Shown: piece by piece, positions 36,005 to 46,125 of the stretch
Position numbering within the stretch: position 1 is the first letter of the stretch
Layout: every line of letters begins with the position of its first letter
Assembly: GCF_900106055.1 (NCBI RefSeq)
Contig: NZ_LT629792.1
Span: 1,860,001-1,924,000, forward strand
Length of the DNA: 64,000 nucleotides
Reading direction: 5' to 3'
Source of the DNA: Schaalia radingae
Lineage (GTDB): Bacteria > Actinomycetota > Actinomycetes > Actinomycetales > Actinomycetaceae
The notes under the pieces: model-generated
The model's database searches: none
What the model saw: the letters and a program-made list of their open reading frames with translations, nothing else
What the model was told of the DNA's origin: nothing
Translations under genes and position numbers: made by a program

Positions 36005-36673
36005 ATGGCAGAAGAAAAACCGCTCGCGTCCGGCACGTTGGTGATCGGGCTGGGACGCTTCGGATCAGCCGTTGCCGCCACGTTGGATCGGCTCGGGCAC
36101 GAAATTCTCGGTGTGGAAAAGGATCCACGACGCGTCCAGCAATTTGCGGGTCGTATCCCGCTGGTTGAAGCTGATGCGTCCAATGCGGAGGCGCTCGAAC
36201 AGCTCGGCGCACGCGAGTTTGCGTCGGCAGTTGTCGGGATCGGCTCTTCGCTGGAAGCGTCCGTGCTCATCACTGCCAACCTGGTTGATATTGAGATCCC
36301 CTCGATTTGGGCGAAAGCCATCTCACGTGAACACGGACGCATCCTCAAACGCATCGGCGCACACCACGTGGTCTACCCCGAATTTGATGCCGGTCAGCGC
36401 ACTGCGCACCTGGTGGGTGGCCGCATGCTTGACTACATCGAAATGGATAAGCAGGGCTTCGCCATCATGAAGCTGCGGCCGCCTCAGGAAATTCAGGGAT
36501 TCACCCTGGCAGAGCTGGATCTTCGCGCACAGTACGGCGTCAACATGCTCGGTGTGATGCGCCCCGGTAAGCCCTTCGAATACGCCGACTCGTCCACACG
36601 CATCAACCCGGAGGACATCATTATCGTGTCCGGCGATGCGATGCTGCTTGAGCACTTCGCCCACAGGCCCTGA
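36005..36673 (+). CDS. Potassium uptake regulatory subunit (TrkA/KtrA, RCK protein)
   Basis: Cytoplasmic gating ring subunit, 222 residues: RCK_N Rossmann domain (LVIGLGRFGSAVAATL, then GVEKDPRRVQQF and LVEADASNAEALEQL) that binds nucleotides, and a C-terminal RCK_C domain (about 140-222). In many Gram-positive bacteria RCK_C binds c-di-AMP; disA lies 1.4 kb downstream. It pairs with the membrane subunit just upstream. Confidence 0.93.
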   Translation: MAEEKPLASGTLVIGLGRFGSAVAATLDRLGHEILGVEKDPRRVQQFAGRIPLVEADASNAEALEQLGAREFASAVVGIGSSLEASVLITANLVDIEIPSIWAKAISREHGRILKRIGAHHVVYPEFDAGQRTAHLVGGRMLDYIEMDKQGFAIMKLRPPQEIQGFTLAELDLRAQYGVNMLGVMRPGKPFEYADSSTRINPEDIIIVSGDAMLLEHFAHRP

Positions 36674-36705
36674 GCGGTAGGTCTCCAGATGCACATGACG
36701 ACCTT

Positions 36706-36711
36706 TATCGT
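36706..36711 (+). promoter_or_regulatory. -10 element, leaderless radA mRNA
   Basis: TATCGT, then six bases (GTGACC) and the ATG at 36718. A GTG at 36712 is in frame but would sit against the -10. Confidence 0.5.
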
Positions 36712-36717
36712 GTGACC

Positions 36718-38088
36718 ATGGCGAAAGACAAAACCACCTTCGAATGCACTGAGTGCGGATGGACGTCCCCGAAGTGGGTCGGTCAGTGTCGTCAGTGCCA
36801 TGAGTGGGGCACACTGGAAGAAGCTGGCCGTCCCTCCGCGCTGCTGCCGGCTACCGCCACGCCTTCGCGTCAAGCTCAGCCCATTGTGCAGGTGGACGCT
36901 CACGCCGCTGACTGCCGATCGACAGGCGTCAGTGAGCTTGACCGTGTCCTTGGCGGTGGAATTGTCCCCGGTGCGGTGGTGTTGCTGGCCGGTGAACCTG
37001 GGGTGGGTAAATCGACGCTTTTGCTCGATGTTGCCTCACGCGCCGCCGCGCTGGCGCGGCGCAATGGTGACGGGCCGGTTCTGTACATCACGGGTGAGGA
37101 GTCCGCTTCCCAGGTGCGCAACCGCGCAGCCCGTATCGGCGCACTGGATGATGCCCTGCTGCTTGCTGACGAGGCTGACGTGGCCGTGATCGCCGGTCAC
37201 GTTCAAGCGCAATCTCCTTCACTGCTGATTGTGGATTCCGTTCAGACGGCTTACTCACGCGATGAGCAGGGTGCGGCAGGCGGTGTCACGCAGGTTCGTG
37301 CGGTCACTGCGGCGCTGATCAGGCTGGCCAAGGAACGCAACATGCCTGTGCTGTTGGTCGGGCACGTCACCAAGGATGGCGGCATTGCCGGCCCACGCAT
37401 TCTGGAGCACCTCGTTGATGTGGTCTGTCAGTTCGAGGGTGACCGGCACAATCGCCTGCGTCTGCTGCGCGCTGTGAAGAACCGCTACGGGCCGACCGAT
37501 GAGGTCGGATGTTTTGAGCTGACCGATACGGGCATCCGCGGGCTTGCTGACCCGTCCGGCCTGTTCTTGTCATCGAACGGGCTGCATGTGCCTGGCTCGT
37601 GCACCACGATCACGCTGGAGGGGCGCCGACCGATGCCATTGGAAGTGCAGGCGCTGGTCGCTGCGAGCGCGGGCGGATCGCCACGCAGGACAACCGCCGG
37701 AGTGGATCATTCCCGTGTCGCCATGATTCTGGCGGTTTTGCAGGCGCGCCTGGGGTTGGACACGTCGTCGGAAGATGTCTACGTGTCGACGGTAGGTGGC
37801 GCGAAAGCCAGCGAGCCTGCGGTCGATTTGGCGTGTGCACTGTCAATCGTGTCGGCCTACCGTGGCGAGCCGCTGAGGGATAACCTCGTCGTTTTCGGTG
37901 AGGTGGGTCTGACCGGTGAGGTACGCGCGTGCGTGGGAGTACAACGCAGATTGCAAGAGGCAGCGCGTCTGGGTTTGACGCACGCTGTTATCCCTGCGCG
38001 CGGAGCTGACGACGTTCGGCCCGTCGACGGTATCGAAATCTTTCCGGTCAGTGATCTAGCCACTGGCGTTCGTGTCGGACTGCCGTAG
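36718..38088 (+). CDS. radA: DNA repair protein RadA
   Basis: RecA-like ATPase helping branch migration in recombination, 456 residues. N-terminal zinc finger C10, C13, C24, C27 (CTECGW, CRQCHEW), Walker A GEPGVGKST at 92-100, the RadA-specific KNRYGPTDEVG, and a C-terminal Lon-like domain (DVYVSTVGGAKASEPAVDLA). The gene is followed 38 bases later by disA, an association kept in many Gram-positive bacteria; RadA can restrain DisA activity in Bacillus. Confidence 0.96.
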   Translation: MAKDKTTFECTECGWTSPKWVGQCRQCHEWGTLEEAGRPSALLPATATPSRQAQPIVQVDAHAADCRSTGVSELDRVLGGGIVPGAVVLLAGEPGVGKSTLLLDVASRAAALARRNGDGPVLYITGEESASQVRNRAARIGALDDALLLADEADVAVIAGHVQAQSPSLLIVDSVQTAYSRDEQGAAGGVTQVRAVTAALIRLAKERNMPVLLVGHVTKDGGIAGPRILEHLVDVVCQFEGDRHNRLRLLRAVKNRYGPTDEVGCFELTDTGIRGLADPSGLFLSSNGLHVPGSCTTITLEGRRPMPLEVQALVAASAGGSPRRTTAGVDHSRVAMILAVLQARLGLDTSSEDVYVSTVGGAKASEPAVDLACALSIVSAYRGEPLRDNLVVFGEVGLTGEVRACVGVQRRLQEAARLGLTHAVIPARGADDVRPVDGIEIFPVSDLATGVRVGLP

Positions 38089-38126
38089 ACTGCAGGTAGG
38101 GTGACTTGAAAGAAGGAAGGTGCGCG

Positions 38127-39197
38127 ATGACATCCGATGAGGCGACGTTGCGTGGCGCGCTTCAGGCGATCGCTCCTGGCACCGCTTTGCGTGAGGGGCT
38201 GGATCGTATCCAGCGTTCACACACCGGTGCTCTCATTGTCATGGGGATGACTCCTGAGATTGAAGCGATGTGTTCGGGTGGTTTCGAACTCGATGTCGAG
38301 TTTTCCGCCTCGGCACTGCGCGAACTGTGCAAGATGGATGGCGCAGTGATTCTCGAGGCCGATTCATGGCGCATCAAGCGAGCCAACGTTCAGTTGCTTC
38401 CTGATCCGTCCATCCCCACCAATGAATCAGGTATGCGTCATCGCACTGCGCAACGCACCGCACGCCAGACTGGCGTGCCCGTGCTGTCACTGTCGGCATC
38501 CATGCGTCTGATCTCCATCTATGTCGGCGCACTGCACCACTCGGTCGACGAGCCGGAAACACTGTTGTCGCGAGCAAATCTGGCTGTGGATACTCTGGAC
38601 CGCTATTCGCAGCGCCTCGACGAGGTCCTGCAGACCCTGACGATTTTGGAGATGCGCGATTCTGCAACGGTGCGTGATGTTGCCACGGTGATGCAACGCA
38701 TGGAGATGATCAGGCGCATCACCTCTGAAATCAACGGGTATCTTGAAGAGCTGGGCTCCAATGGGCGTCTCCTCGCCCTGCAGGTGGATGACCTGGTGCG
38801 CGGCTCTGCCTCTGAACGTGCATTGGTTTTGCGCGACTACATCCGGCACACGTCAGAAATTGCGCGCGCCGAATCACACCTGTCCACCCTGGAGGGTGAC
38901 AAGCTGGTCGATCTGACTGCCATTGCAAACGTTCTGGGACTGCACGTTGCCGACATGTCTGACCTGGATAACGCCATTCAGCCGCGCGGCATACGCGCAC
39001 TGTCGATGGTTCCCCATCTGCCGTGGAGCATCATTAAGGTGATCGCTTCAGAGTTCACATCGTTGTCAGAACTGCGCGAAGCAAGTACGGAAGATCTTCA
39101 ACGCATTGAAGGCATTGGCCCGTATCGCGCTGGTCTGATCGTGGAGAATCTGGAACGTCAGCAGGCTATGGCACTGTCAGGAATCGTCGGCTGGTAG
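38127..39197 (+). CDS. disA: DNA integrity scanning diadenylate cyclase (DisA)
   Basis: Makes c-di-AMP from two ATP and senses branched DNA; 356 residues. DAC domain motifs DGA at 71-73 (KMDGAVILEA) and RHR at 104-106 (SGMRHRTAQR) are intact, followed by a helical linker and a C-terminal HhH DNA-binding domain (LQRIEGIGPYRAGLIVENL). AAGGAAGG lies six bases before the ATG at 38127. It ends 18 bases from a convergent gene. Confidence 0.96.
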   Translation: MTSDEATLRGALQAIAPGTALREGLDRIQRSHTGALIVMGMTPEIEAMCSGGFELDVEFSASALRELCKMDGAVILEADSWRIKRANVQLLPDPSIPTNESGMRHRTAQRTARQTGVPVLSLSASMRLISIYVGALHHSVDEPETLLSRANLAVDTLDRYSQRLDEVLQTLTILEMRDSATVRDVATVMQRMEMIRRITSEINGYLEELGSNGRLLALQVDDLVRGSASERALVLRDYIRHTSEIARAESHLSTLEGDKLVDLTAIANVLGLHVADMSDLDNAIQPRGIRALSMVPHLPWSIIKVIASEFTSLSELREASTEDLQRIEGIGPYRAGLIVENLERQQAMALSGIVGW

Positions 39198-39215
39198 CAC
39201 CAGGAACATCGGCAC

Positions 39216-39884
39216 TTACTCATAGCGCACCTCGAACGTCAAGGGTGTCTTTGTCAGGACGCGACCTGCGAATGAGAGTCGCGCCGTGTACCCGCCGGCA
39301 TCCGCGATATCTGCTTTCCCATCGGAGTCAGTGTCCACGGCCTGGCAGGATGCGTCGTAGATTCGCCCATCCCAGGCTATGTGCCCCGTCCATGACTGAT
39401 GAGGTCCGAACAGCAATGGGACCTGCCCTGACTGGGATTCACATGAGGTCGTGTCGTATACCGTGTACCCACCTGTGTCGACCAGCAGACCTGCCTGATC
39501 GAAAGTCGTGAAGCACTGACGGTTGCTCTTGTTGGTGAACGTGACGTCGAACGAGGTGCCCTGCCCGATCAGGACTGGCGATGCGCCAAGGGCGATGGTG
39601 GCCTGAAATGACTGCGGGTCGCACACAGGCACACCGCCGACGGTGGCACCTGACTGTGAACCCTGGCCCGACTGTGCATATGTGTCGCCCGATTGCGCGT
39701 GTGCGGTCTGACCGGACTGCACCGCTGTTTGCACCTGCCCTGCCCGCCGGCTTTCCGGTCCGATCGCTCGAGAGATGAGCGTCACAAGGCCCGCGACAAG
39801 CGCCACAACGATCAGGAGCAACACCGTGGTCGAAATGATGCGGCGCGGCCACGGATTACGACGGCGACGCACAGATGACTTCAT
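39216..39884 (-). CDS. Membrane-anchored secreted protein, function unknown
   Basis: A 222-residue protein: basic N-terminus (SSVRRRRNPWPRR), one transmembrane helix (about 18-40), a Gln/Ser/Gly-rich stalk and an extracytoplasmic beta-rich domain from about residue 85 (VCDPQSFQATIALGASPVLIGQGTSF) with five cysteines. The domain resembles an immunoglobulin-like fold in pattern, but I recognise no named family. EF-hand-like DTDSDGKADI is a possible calcium loop. TAGCGT lies seven bases before the ATG, as for a leaderless mRNA. Confidence 0.75.
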   Translation of the reverse strand: MKSSVRRRRNPWPRRIISTTVLLLIVVALVAGLVTLISRAIGPESRRAGQVQTAVQSGQTAHAQSGDTYAQSGQGSQSGATVGGVPVCDPQSFQATIALGASPVLIGQGTSFDVTFTNKSNRQCFTTFDQAGLLVDTGGYTVYDTTSCESQSGQVPLLFGPHQSWTGHIAWDGRIYDASCQAVDTDSDGKADIADAGGYTARLSFAGRVLTKTPLTFEVRYE

Positions 39885-39891
39885 AAATACG

Positions 39892-39897
39892 ACGCTA
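39892..39897 (-). promoter_or_regulatory. -10 element, leaderless secreted-protein gene
   Basis: TAGCGT on the minus strand, seven bases before the ATG at 39884. It supports this ATG over an upstream in-frame codon at 39929. Confidence 0.45.
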
Positions 39898-39985
39898 CCG
39901 TTCCAGGCTCGATGGGAAGCCGGTGCCACGCCGGTTCGTCACTCATGAGCGTGCCTGCGCGGCGCTTGCAGTGCTCGGTGTGTGT

Positions 39986-40474
39986 CTACGCGGGGCTTGC
40001 TGACCGTGAGGCCTGCGACGCATTTGAATCGTCGTCATCTGACATGTCCACAACACACCAGCGTTCAACAATCAATGCGATCACAGTCAATACCAAGGCC
40101 GCCACTGCGGCGACCAGTGATCGCGTCACACACATCTGCATTGCGGGTGCGTCGATGCGCGCCAGGCACGGCAGAAGGATGCCAACAAAAATACCCACAG
40201 AACCTGACCCCACATATGCGCAGGAGCGGGCTGTGACGGCCACGCGAGCAGCGGTCAGTGCGTCGATCCTGTCACTCTTGCGTGCGCGCCACCGACGCAC
40301 CAACACACCGTAGTAGCCCAGTAGTGCGGAGATCAGCAGATACAGGATCGCCAGGAAGTAGGACACCAGAAGGGGTGAGAGCCCACGTTGGATGAGCAGG
40401 GAGTTGACCACCGCACCACATACAGCCGAAACCACAGCGATAACGATGAGGTGAGCGACTGACACAGGTTTCAT
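39986..40474 (-). CDS. DUF3180 family membrane protein
   Basis: A 162-residue protein with four transmembrane helices (about 7-29, 35-55, 85-105, 115-137) and an Asp/Ser-rich C-terminus. The family, of unknown function, is found next to folK in actinobacteria, which is the position here: its ATG overlaps the folB-folK stop by ATGA. Confidence 0.87.
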   Translation of the reverse strand: MKPVSVAHLIVIAVVSAVCGAVVNSLLIQRGLSPLLVSYFLAILYLLISALLGYYGVLVRRWRARKSDRIDALTAARVAVTARSCAYVGSGSVGIFVGILLPCLARIDAPAMQMCVTRSLVAAVAALVLTVIALIVERWCVVDMSDDDDSNASQASRSASPA

Positions 40475-42570
40475 TGAGCCTGTCCCTCATCGCGCCTGAT
40501 GACAGGGATATGCCCCGTCACCGTCGGTCGCACTGTTCGTCCACGCACCACCGAAGTGGTCGTTGTCTCATCGTCTGGCAGTGGCCCATGTGGGAACTGG
40601 TCAGCGATATGTGGATCGAGGATTGAACGGCGCCGCACGGGCGCCTCGTCCGCATCGTCGATAATGCGCGCCGGGGAGGAAGACTGGAAATTCCAGTCCG
40701 GCAGCGCAGGAACATGCGCCTTCCCGCGTCGGCTCGTACTCCGAGAGGCTGCGCCTCGTCTACCACGAGTATCGCCCTCAGGCACAGGATCATCGGCGCC
40801 GGCATCAGGATCAGATTCAGCGTCGGTGTAGGCGCGCTTCCCCTCGCCTGAGTTGTGCTCCGAACGCACAGGCACCCACCGTACAGAGCGGCGCCGAAGC
40901 AGGGATGAAGGGATCATGATCTCCGATGTGTCCGACATATCCTCACGCGTGGAGGCAACGGGTGGCTCCGGCAATTCGTATCCGCCCTGCTGCGACCCGG
41001 CCACTGGTTCGTCGGCGGCAAGCGGCTCATCGGCTGACTCGTTGATTGGCTGGTCGGCCGGCAGGTCGGCTGGCTCGTCGACTGGCGCTTCAGCGGGCAC
41101 GTCTTCCTGCTCGCGCCTTGCTGCGTCACTGGGCGCAGGCGGCGTTGGTAAAGCGTCGGCTGACACGTCGGTGGGCACGTCGCTTGACGCTTGGGCAGGC
41201 GCTTCGGCCTGTTCATGGCGTTCAGAATTGTCGAGGGGCGAGCTTTGCCACTGTTTCCACAGATTGCGCCACAGGACATCCGTACCAGATTCGCTGGGAC
41301 GCAGCCCGATCTTGGATTCCGGTGGCAACAGATCAAGTTTCGACAGCGGTTCATCCACCTGTGAGGCAAGGACACGATCCGATTCGTCCATGACGCTGGC
41401 TGGATCGTCCAACCAGTCTGTCACCGCATCGCGTATTCCGTTGCGATCCGGTGCAGCTAATGCGAGTTGAGCAACGGATGTGGCATTGCCGTGCGCATCC
41501 ACCAGTTCCGCGAGCGGATCGGCCATATTCCAGGGAACAAGGACAAACGCGCGCTGATGTACGTATGGATGAGGCAGGGTCAGCGTGGGTGTATGGCACG
41601 TCGTGCCTTCCACGGTGACGATGTCGATGTCCACTGTGCGCGGCCCCCAGTGTTCGTGGCGCACTCTGCCCAACTCGGCTTCGAAGCCCTGGCACCGTAA
41701 GAGCAGCTCTTCAGCGTCGAGCGTCGTGCGTCCAAGCACAACGGCATTCCAGTAATCGCGCTGCGGGGCTGTCCCCTCGTCAATGACTGCCTGAGTACGC
41801 AGCAGCGGCGACACGTTATCAACTTCAAAACCGTCCAAGTCAATGAGCTTGCCGACGGCGGCGGCCAGCGTGACGGGCGCATTGCCTTCGTTGCCGCCCA
41901 AAGCAAGGACAACGTGACGAGTTTGCGCGGCATCATCCAGTCCGTGAGGCTGGTAGGTGGAGGTGCGACGCGGTGGCAGCACTATCGCGTAGTCCACTCT
42001 CCTGTTAGAGCTGCCGGCTGTCTTAGCCTCGCCCGGATGCTCACGTACAGCGGAGGTGTTGTCAGCTACCGGACGCTGCACCAACGATGCGGGCACCGGT
42101 GGCAGGGGCGGCAATGTCGGACTGGATTTTTCGAGGGGGCCGCGAGCATCCTCAACTTCATCGGCTCGCTGCAACGTTTCGACATGCAGCGGTGCCTCAT
42201 CGCACGTGCCGCGGCGAATCGTGACAAGGACATCCGAGAATTGCTGGGCCAGCGGTGCCATCGGCTTATGGACGGTCACTTCCACGCCTTCGACGCGCGG
42301 ATGCGCCAGAGCGGCATCGGCTACGCGCTGCGCCAGTGTTTCGAGCAGGGACACGGAAGGCCCGGACAAAACGGCGACTGCTTCTTCAGCTATGTCCGCG
42401 TAGGACACTGTCTGGTCGATGTCGTCGGAGTGGGCTGCTTCAGTGGTGTCTACCCACAGGGAGATGTCAACGTGGAAAGGCTGTTCTGATTCGCGTTCGG
42501 AGTCGAATACTCCGTGCCGTCCGGCTGCGCTCAAGCCTCGTAAGGTGATGATGTCCAGCTTCCGTGCCAT
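40471..42570 (-). CDS. folK: Dihydroneopterin aldolase - HPPK fusion with long acidic C-terminal tail (FolB-FolK)
   Basis: Bifunctional folate enzyme of 699 residues. Residues 1-120 are dihydroneopterin aldolase (LRGLSAAGRHGVFDSER, LETLAQRVADAAL, VEVTVHKPMAPL); 121-218 is a linker; about 219-370 is HPPK (VVLALGGNEGNAPVTL, DYWNAVVL, GPRTVDIDIV, LPHPYVHQRAFVLVPW). About 300 further residues are disordered, rich in Asp, Glu, Ala and Pro, with repeated PADxPADE units; a function is not evident. HPPK alone is about 160 residues. Start ATG 42570 follows AGGAGG; it is eight bases after the folP stop. Confidence 0.93.
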   Translation of the reverse strand: MARKLDIITLRGLSAAGRHGVFDSERESEQPFHVDISLWVDTTEAAHSDDIDQTVSYADIAEEAVAVLSGPSVSLLETLAQRVADAALAHPRVEGVEVTVHKPMAPLAQQFSDVLVTIRRGTCDEAPLHVETLQRADEVEDARGPLEKSSPTLPPLPPVPASLVQRPVADNTSAVREHPGEAKTAGSSNRRVDYAIVLPPRRTSTYQPHGLDDAAQTRHVVLALGGNEGNAPVTLAAAVGKLIDLDGFEVDNVSPLLRTQAVIDEGTAPQRDYWNAVVLGRTTLDAEELLLRCQGFEAELGRVRHEHWGPRTVDIDIVTVEGTTCHTPTLTLPHPYVHQRAFVLVPWNMADPLAELVDAHGNATSVAQLALAAPDRNGIRDAVTDWLDDPASVMDESDRVLASQVDEPLSKLDLLPPESKIGLRPSESGTDVLWRNLWKQWQSSPLDNSERHEQAEAPAQASSDVPTDVSADALPTPPAPSDAARREQEDVPAEAPVDEPADLPADQPINESADEPLAADEPVAGSQQGGYELPEPPVASTREDMSDTSEIMIPSSLLRRRSVRWVPVRSEHNSGEGKRAYTDAESDPDAGADDPVPEGDTRGRRGAASRSTSRRGKAHVPALPDWNFQSSSPARIIDDADEAPVRRRSILDPHIADQFPHGPLPDDETTTTSVVRGRTVRPTVTGHIPVIRRDEGQAQ

Positions 42571-42578
42571 CTCTCCTC

Positions 42579-43403
42579 CTAGCGGCAAGTGCTTCGAACC
42601 ATCGTGGCATGATCGTCCACGTGATGCACGCGCACCGCCCACATATTCGCCTCAATCGCCTGACGCGTCACCTCAAGGGTAGCTGCGTCCGGCCCGTCTG
42701 GATGTGAGTGGGCGAGGAAACGCTTGCGCGACGCTCCGATGAGCACAGGATAGCCGGATTCGTTCAAGCGCTCCATATGGTCGACGATGAGCCATGATTG
42801 CTCGTTCGTCAATGAGAATCCTAAACCTGGATCGAAGATGATTCGCTCGGGTGCCACCCCTGCAGCCACAGCCTTGTCGATCTGTGCGCACGTTTCAGCG
42901 ATAACGTCCTCGACCACATTGGTGTAGTCGAATGATTCACCAGTGGTACCCGGCAGGCCTCTCCAGTGCTGGACGATATACGCGCAGCCGGTGCTGGCCA
43001 CAACGTCATTCATATCCGGGTCGAAACAGCCTCCCGACACGTCGTTGATAATGGCTGCCCCCGCCTCGCCGGCACGCCTGGCAGTTGCGGCGTGGAGTGT
43101 ATCCACGGAGACAACGACCCCCTCGGCGGCCAAAGCAGTAATGACCGAGCCGATGCGGTCCCATTCTTCGTCAGCTGAGATGCGCTGAGAGTGCGGCCGT
43201 GTTGATTCTCCCCCCACGTCGATGAGGTCTGCACCGGCGTTGAGCATGGCGTGTGCATGATCGAGAGCACGGTCGGTGTCGTTCCACTGGCCGCCATCTG
43301 AAAAAGAGTCGGGCGTGACGTTGAGGATCCCCATGACGAGGGTGCGGTCGCTCGGAAGTGTCATCCCATCTGGAAGTAAAGGTGTGCGCCCGGTTTCAGT
43401 CAT
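42579..43403 (-). CDS. folP: Dihydropteroate synthase (FolP)
   Basis: Condenses pABA with dihydropterin pyrophosphate; 274 residues, TIM barrel. [15 protein letters not shown] and [14 protein letters not shown] are the two signature motifs, with IINDVSGG and the C-terminal GASRKRF. Start ATG at 43403 overlaps the folE stop (ATGA) and has GAGGGG upstream; an upstream in-frame stretch lies inside folE and is not used. Confidence 0.96.
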   Translation of the reverse strand: MTETGRTPLLPDGMTLPSDRTLVMGILNVTPDSFSDGGQWNDTDRALDHAHAMLNAGADLIDVGGESTRPHSQRISADEEWDRIGSVITALAAEGVVVSVDTLHAATARRAGEAGAAIINDVSGGCFDPDMNDVVASTGCAYIVQHWRGLPGTTGESFDYTNVVEDVIAETCAQIDKAVAAGVAPERIIFDPGLGFSLTNEQSWLIVDHMERLNESGYPVLIGASRKRFLAHSHPDGPDAATLEVTRQAIEANMWAVRVHHVDDHATMVRSTCR

Positions 43404-43966
43404 GGCCGCCCCCTCATGACCAGCGCCATCATCTCTGAGCGGGTGGCGGCATTGTTCATGACGCCGCGCATCGCTGATGTCACGGTGGAGCAGCCCGGCT
43501 TGGAAACTCCGCGCATTGTCATACACATGTGTTCGGCCTCGAGGATGACGGTAACGCCCTGCGGGTGCAGGATCTCCACCATTGCGTCGGCAATTTGACT
43601 TGTCAGGCGTTCCTGCACCTGGGGCCGGCGTGCGTACCCCTCAACAAGGCGTGCCAGCTTCGACAATCCGGTGACTGTGCCGTCAGAGGGGATGTAGCCA
43701 ACGTGGGCCTTGCCGTGGAAGGGCAGCAGATGGTGCTCGCACAGTGAGAAGAACTCAATGTCCCGGACGAGCACCATTTCATTCGTCCCGGTTGTGAAGG
43801 TCGTGCGCAAGTGCTCACGCGGATCTTCAGCCAGGCCGCCGACCAGTTCCCTAAAGGAGCGGCCCATGCGTGCAGGTGTGTCTTTCAACCCGTCACGCTC
43901 TGGATCCTCCCCAATTGCCACCAGAAGGTCGCGAATTGCCTGTTCGACACCAGCTTGGTCATACAT
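43400..43966 (-). CDS. folE: GTP cyclohydrolase I (FolE)
   Basis: First enzyme of folate synthesis, 188 residues. Zinc ligands are in [12 protein letters not shown] and in [34 protein letters not shown] is the substrate-binding helix. The start overlaps the ftsH stop (TGATG), the stop overlaps folP, so ftsH-folE-folP-folBK-DUF3180 form one coupled unit. Confidence 0.97.
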   Translation of the reverse strand: MYDQAGVEQAIRDLLVAIGEDPERDGLKDTPARMGRSFRELVGGLAEDPREHLRTTFTTGTNEMVLVRDIEFFSLCEHHLLPFHGKAHVGYIPSDGTVTGLSKLARLVEGYARRPQVQERLTSQIADAMVEILHPQGVTVILEAEHMCMTMRGVSKPGCSTVTSAMRGVMNNAATRSEMMALVMRGRP

Positions 43967-46071
43967 CAGTGCTGCGTCCCCGCCTCTGGGCCGGCTGCTG
44001 GGCCCGTCGAGGGTGGTGCCACGGGTTCACCCGCAGTGGTCGACCCCGGCGTCGGGGTTGACGAGGCAGGCTCGCCGTGAGTGTCAGGGGCGAGGGTGGG
44101 AGCCTGCTGGGTGGGCGGCTCCTCGGTGTTCACGCCGATCGGATCACCAAAACGGGCACCTTCGATCGCAGCGTCCGCCTGGTAGTTCCAGACTTCTCGC
44201 TCCGGCTGCTTGATGACAGGTTCGAAGATCTGAGCCAGTTCCTTTTCGTTGAGGGTTTCCTCGTCGAGCAGGCGCTGCGCCAGGTCGTCAAGGACGTGAC
44301 GGTTCTTCGTCAGGATCTGCCACGCTTCACGCGTCGCGTCATCTAGGAGCCGGCGCACTTCCTCGTCAATGATGCCCGCCAGTGTTTCGGACACGTCGCG
44401 TCCTTCACCTCGTCCCATCTCGCGACCCACGAACGGGTCCGTGTTGGACTGGCCGAGTTTGACCAGGCCGACACGATCCGACATGCCGTAATCCGTCACC
44501 ATCGCACGCGCGGACTGCGTCGCCTTCTCAATGTCGTTGGCGGCACCTGTCGAGGGGTCACGGAATACCAGCTCTTCAGCAACGCGGCCACCCATCGAGT
44601 ACACGAGGTCGTCAAGCAGCTGGTTGCGTGTCTTGTTGAAACGGTCCTCAGTCGGCATCACCATCGTGTAGCCCAGTGCGCGTCCACGCGGCAGGATCGT
44701 CACCTTTGTCACCGGATCCGTATAGCGCAGTGCCGCCGCGCACAGCGCGTGGCCACCCTCATGGTAGGCAGTGACTGCCTTATCGTGATCATTCATCACT
44801 CGGGTACGCTTTTGCGGGCCGGCGATGACGCGGTCAATGGCCTCGTCGATCGCGCGGTTGTCAATGAGGTCCGCATTCGAGCGGGCCGTCAGCAATGCGG
44901 CCTCGTTGAGCACGTTCGCCAGGTCAGCGCCGGTAAAACCGGGGGTGCGTTTGGCGATCTGCTGCAGATCCACATCGTCCGTCATCGGCTTGCCGTGAGA
45001 GTGAACCTTCAGAATTGCAGCGCGGCCCTTCAGATCCGGTGCCTCCACTGCGATCTGGCGATCAAAACGCCCCGGACGCAGCAAGGCAGGGTCGAGGACG
45101 TCAGGTCGGTTCGTCGCGGCAATCAAGATGACGTTGGTGCGTTCATCGAAGCCGTCGAGCTCAACCAGCAGCTGGTTCAGCGTCTGCTCACGTTCATCGT
45201 TTCCACCGCCAATGCCGGAGCCGCGATGACGCCCAACTGCATCAATCTCGTCGACGAAAACGATGGCAGGAGCCGATTCTTTGGCTTTATCAAACAGGTC
45301 GCGCACACGCTTGGCACCCATGCCGACATACAGTTCCATGAACTCCGAGCCTGCAATGGAGAAGAACGGCACGTTGGCCTCGCCGGCAACTGCCTTGGCA
45401 AGCAGTGTCTTACCTGTTCCGGGAGGCCCGTACAGCATGACGCCACGCGGAATTTTCGCACCGACCTTATGGAACTTTTCTGGTGCGACCAGGAACTCAC
45501 GGATCTCTTCAAGTTCCTCAACGGCTTCATCTTCACCGGCCACATCATCAAATGTGATATCAGGGCGTTCCTGGTTGATTTCGCGCACGCGGGACTGGCC
45601 GAAACTGCCCATCATGCGTGTGCCCATCATGCGTGATGCGAAGAACCAGATCAGAGCGAAAATCAGCAGGACCGGCAAGAAGAGCTGCAGCATCGTCATC
45701 CAGGCGCTGGGCTGCGGGTAGTACGCGTTCCACCCCTTCGTCGGCTCCAGATCCTTCACCGTTGACAAGATGTCATCAGCCTGGGCGCGCACGTAGGTAA
45801 AGGAGATTTGGGTCCCGAAGTTGCGCTCGCGGTCCATCTCGTCCACTGCCTTGTGCGTGTACGGCTCGGACAACGTGAGGTTGATCTGCTGGGTCGAGTC
45901 ATTGACCATGACGCGTTCAACAGTGTTGCCTTCAAGGATCTTCAGCCCTTCAGAGGTGTCAACAGTTGACGGTCCGAAAAGTCTTCCGAGCATGGAGGCA
46001 AGAATGATGACCGCGAGCACGGGGATGATCACGTACAGCCAGTTGATTTTCTTCTTTTTCTTTTCAGCCAC
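43966..46071 (-). CDS. ftsH: ATP-dependent zinc metalloprotease FtsH
   Basis: Membrane AAA+ protease for quality control, 701 residues. Order: short Lys-rich N-terminus, transmembrane helix (10-30), extracytoplasmic loop, second helix (about 128-146), AAA module with Walker A GPPGTGKT (215-222), Walker [11 protein letters not shown] and [18 protein letters not shown], and the zinc site HEGGH at 437-441. The C-terminus is Pro/Thr-rich. Starts with GTG at 46071, preceded by AAAGG at eight bases. Confidence 0.96.
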   Translation of the reverse strand: MAEKKKKKINWLYVIIPVLAVIILASMLGRLFGPSTVDTSEGLKILEGNTVERVMVNDSTQQINLTLSEPYTHKAVDEMDRERNFGTQISFTYVRAQADDILSTVKDLEPTKGWNAYYPQPSAWMTMLQLFLPVLLIFALIWFFASRMMGTRMMGSFGQSRVREINQERPDITFDDVAGEDEAVEELEEIREFLVAPEKFHKVGAKIPRGVMLYGPPGTGKTLLAKAVAGEANVPFFSIAGSEFMELYVGMGAKRVRDLFDKAKESAPAIVFVDEIDAVGRHRGSGIGGGNDEREQTLNQLLVELDGFDERTNVILIAATNRPDVLDPALLRPGRFDRQIAVEAPDLKGRAAILKVHSHGKPMTDDVDLQQIAKRTPGFTGADLANVLNEAALLTARSNADLIDNRAIDEAIDRVIAGPQKRTRVMNDHDKAVTAYHEGGHALCAAALRYTDPVTKVTILPRGRALGYTMVMPTEDRFNKTRNQLLDDLVYSMGGRVAEELVFRDPSTGAANDIEKATQSARAMVTDYGMSDRVGLVKLGQSNTDPFVGREMGRGEGRDVSETLAGIIDEEVRRLLDDATREAWQILTKNRHVLDDLAQRLLDEETLNEKELAQIFEPVIKQPEREVWNYQADAAIEGARFGDPIGVNTEEPPTQQAPTLAPDTHGEPASSTPTPGSTTAGEPVAPPSTGPAAGPEAGTQH

Positions 46072-46125
46072 TGCAGTTGCCTTTACCGAATATTCTTGTC
46101 AGTTCCGTGATGGTCGCGCGCGGCC

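Noticed and set aside
44749..45636. Open frame of 295 codons on the plus strand
   Set aside because: Antisense to ftsH, whose AAA and zinc motifs are complete; product resembles nothing.
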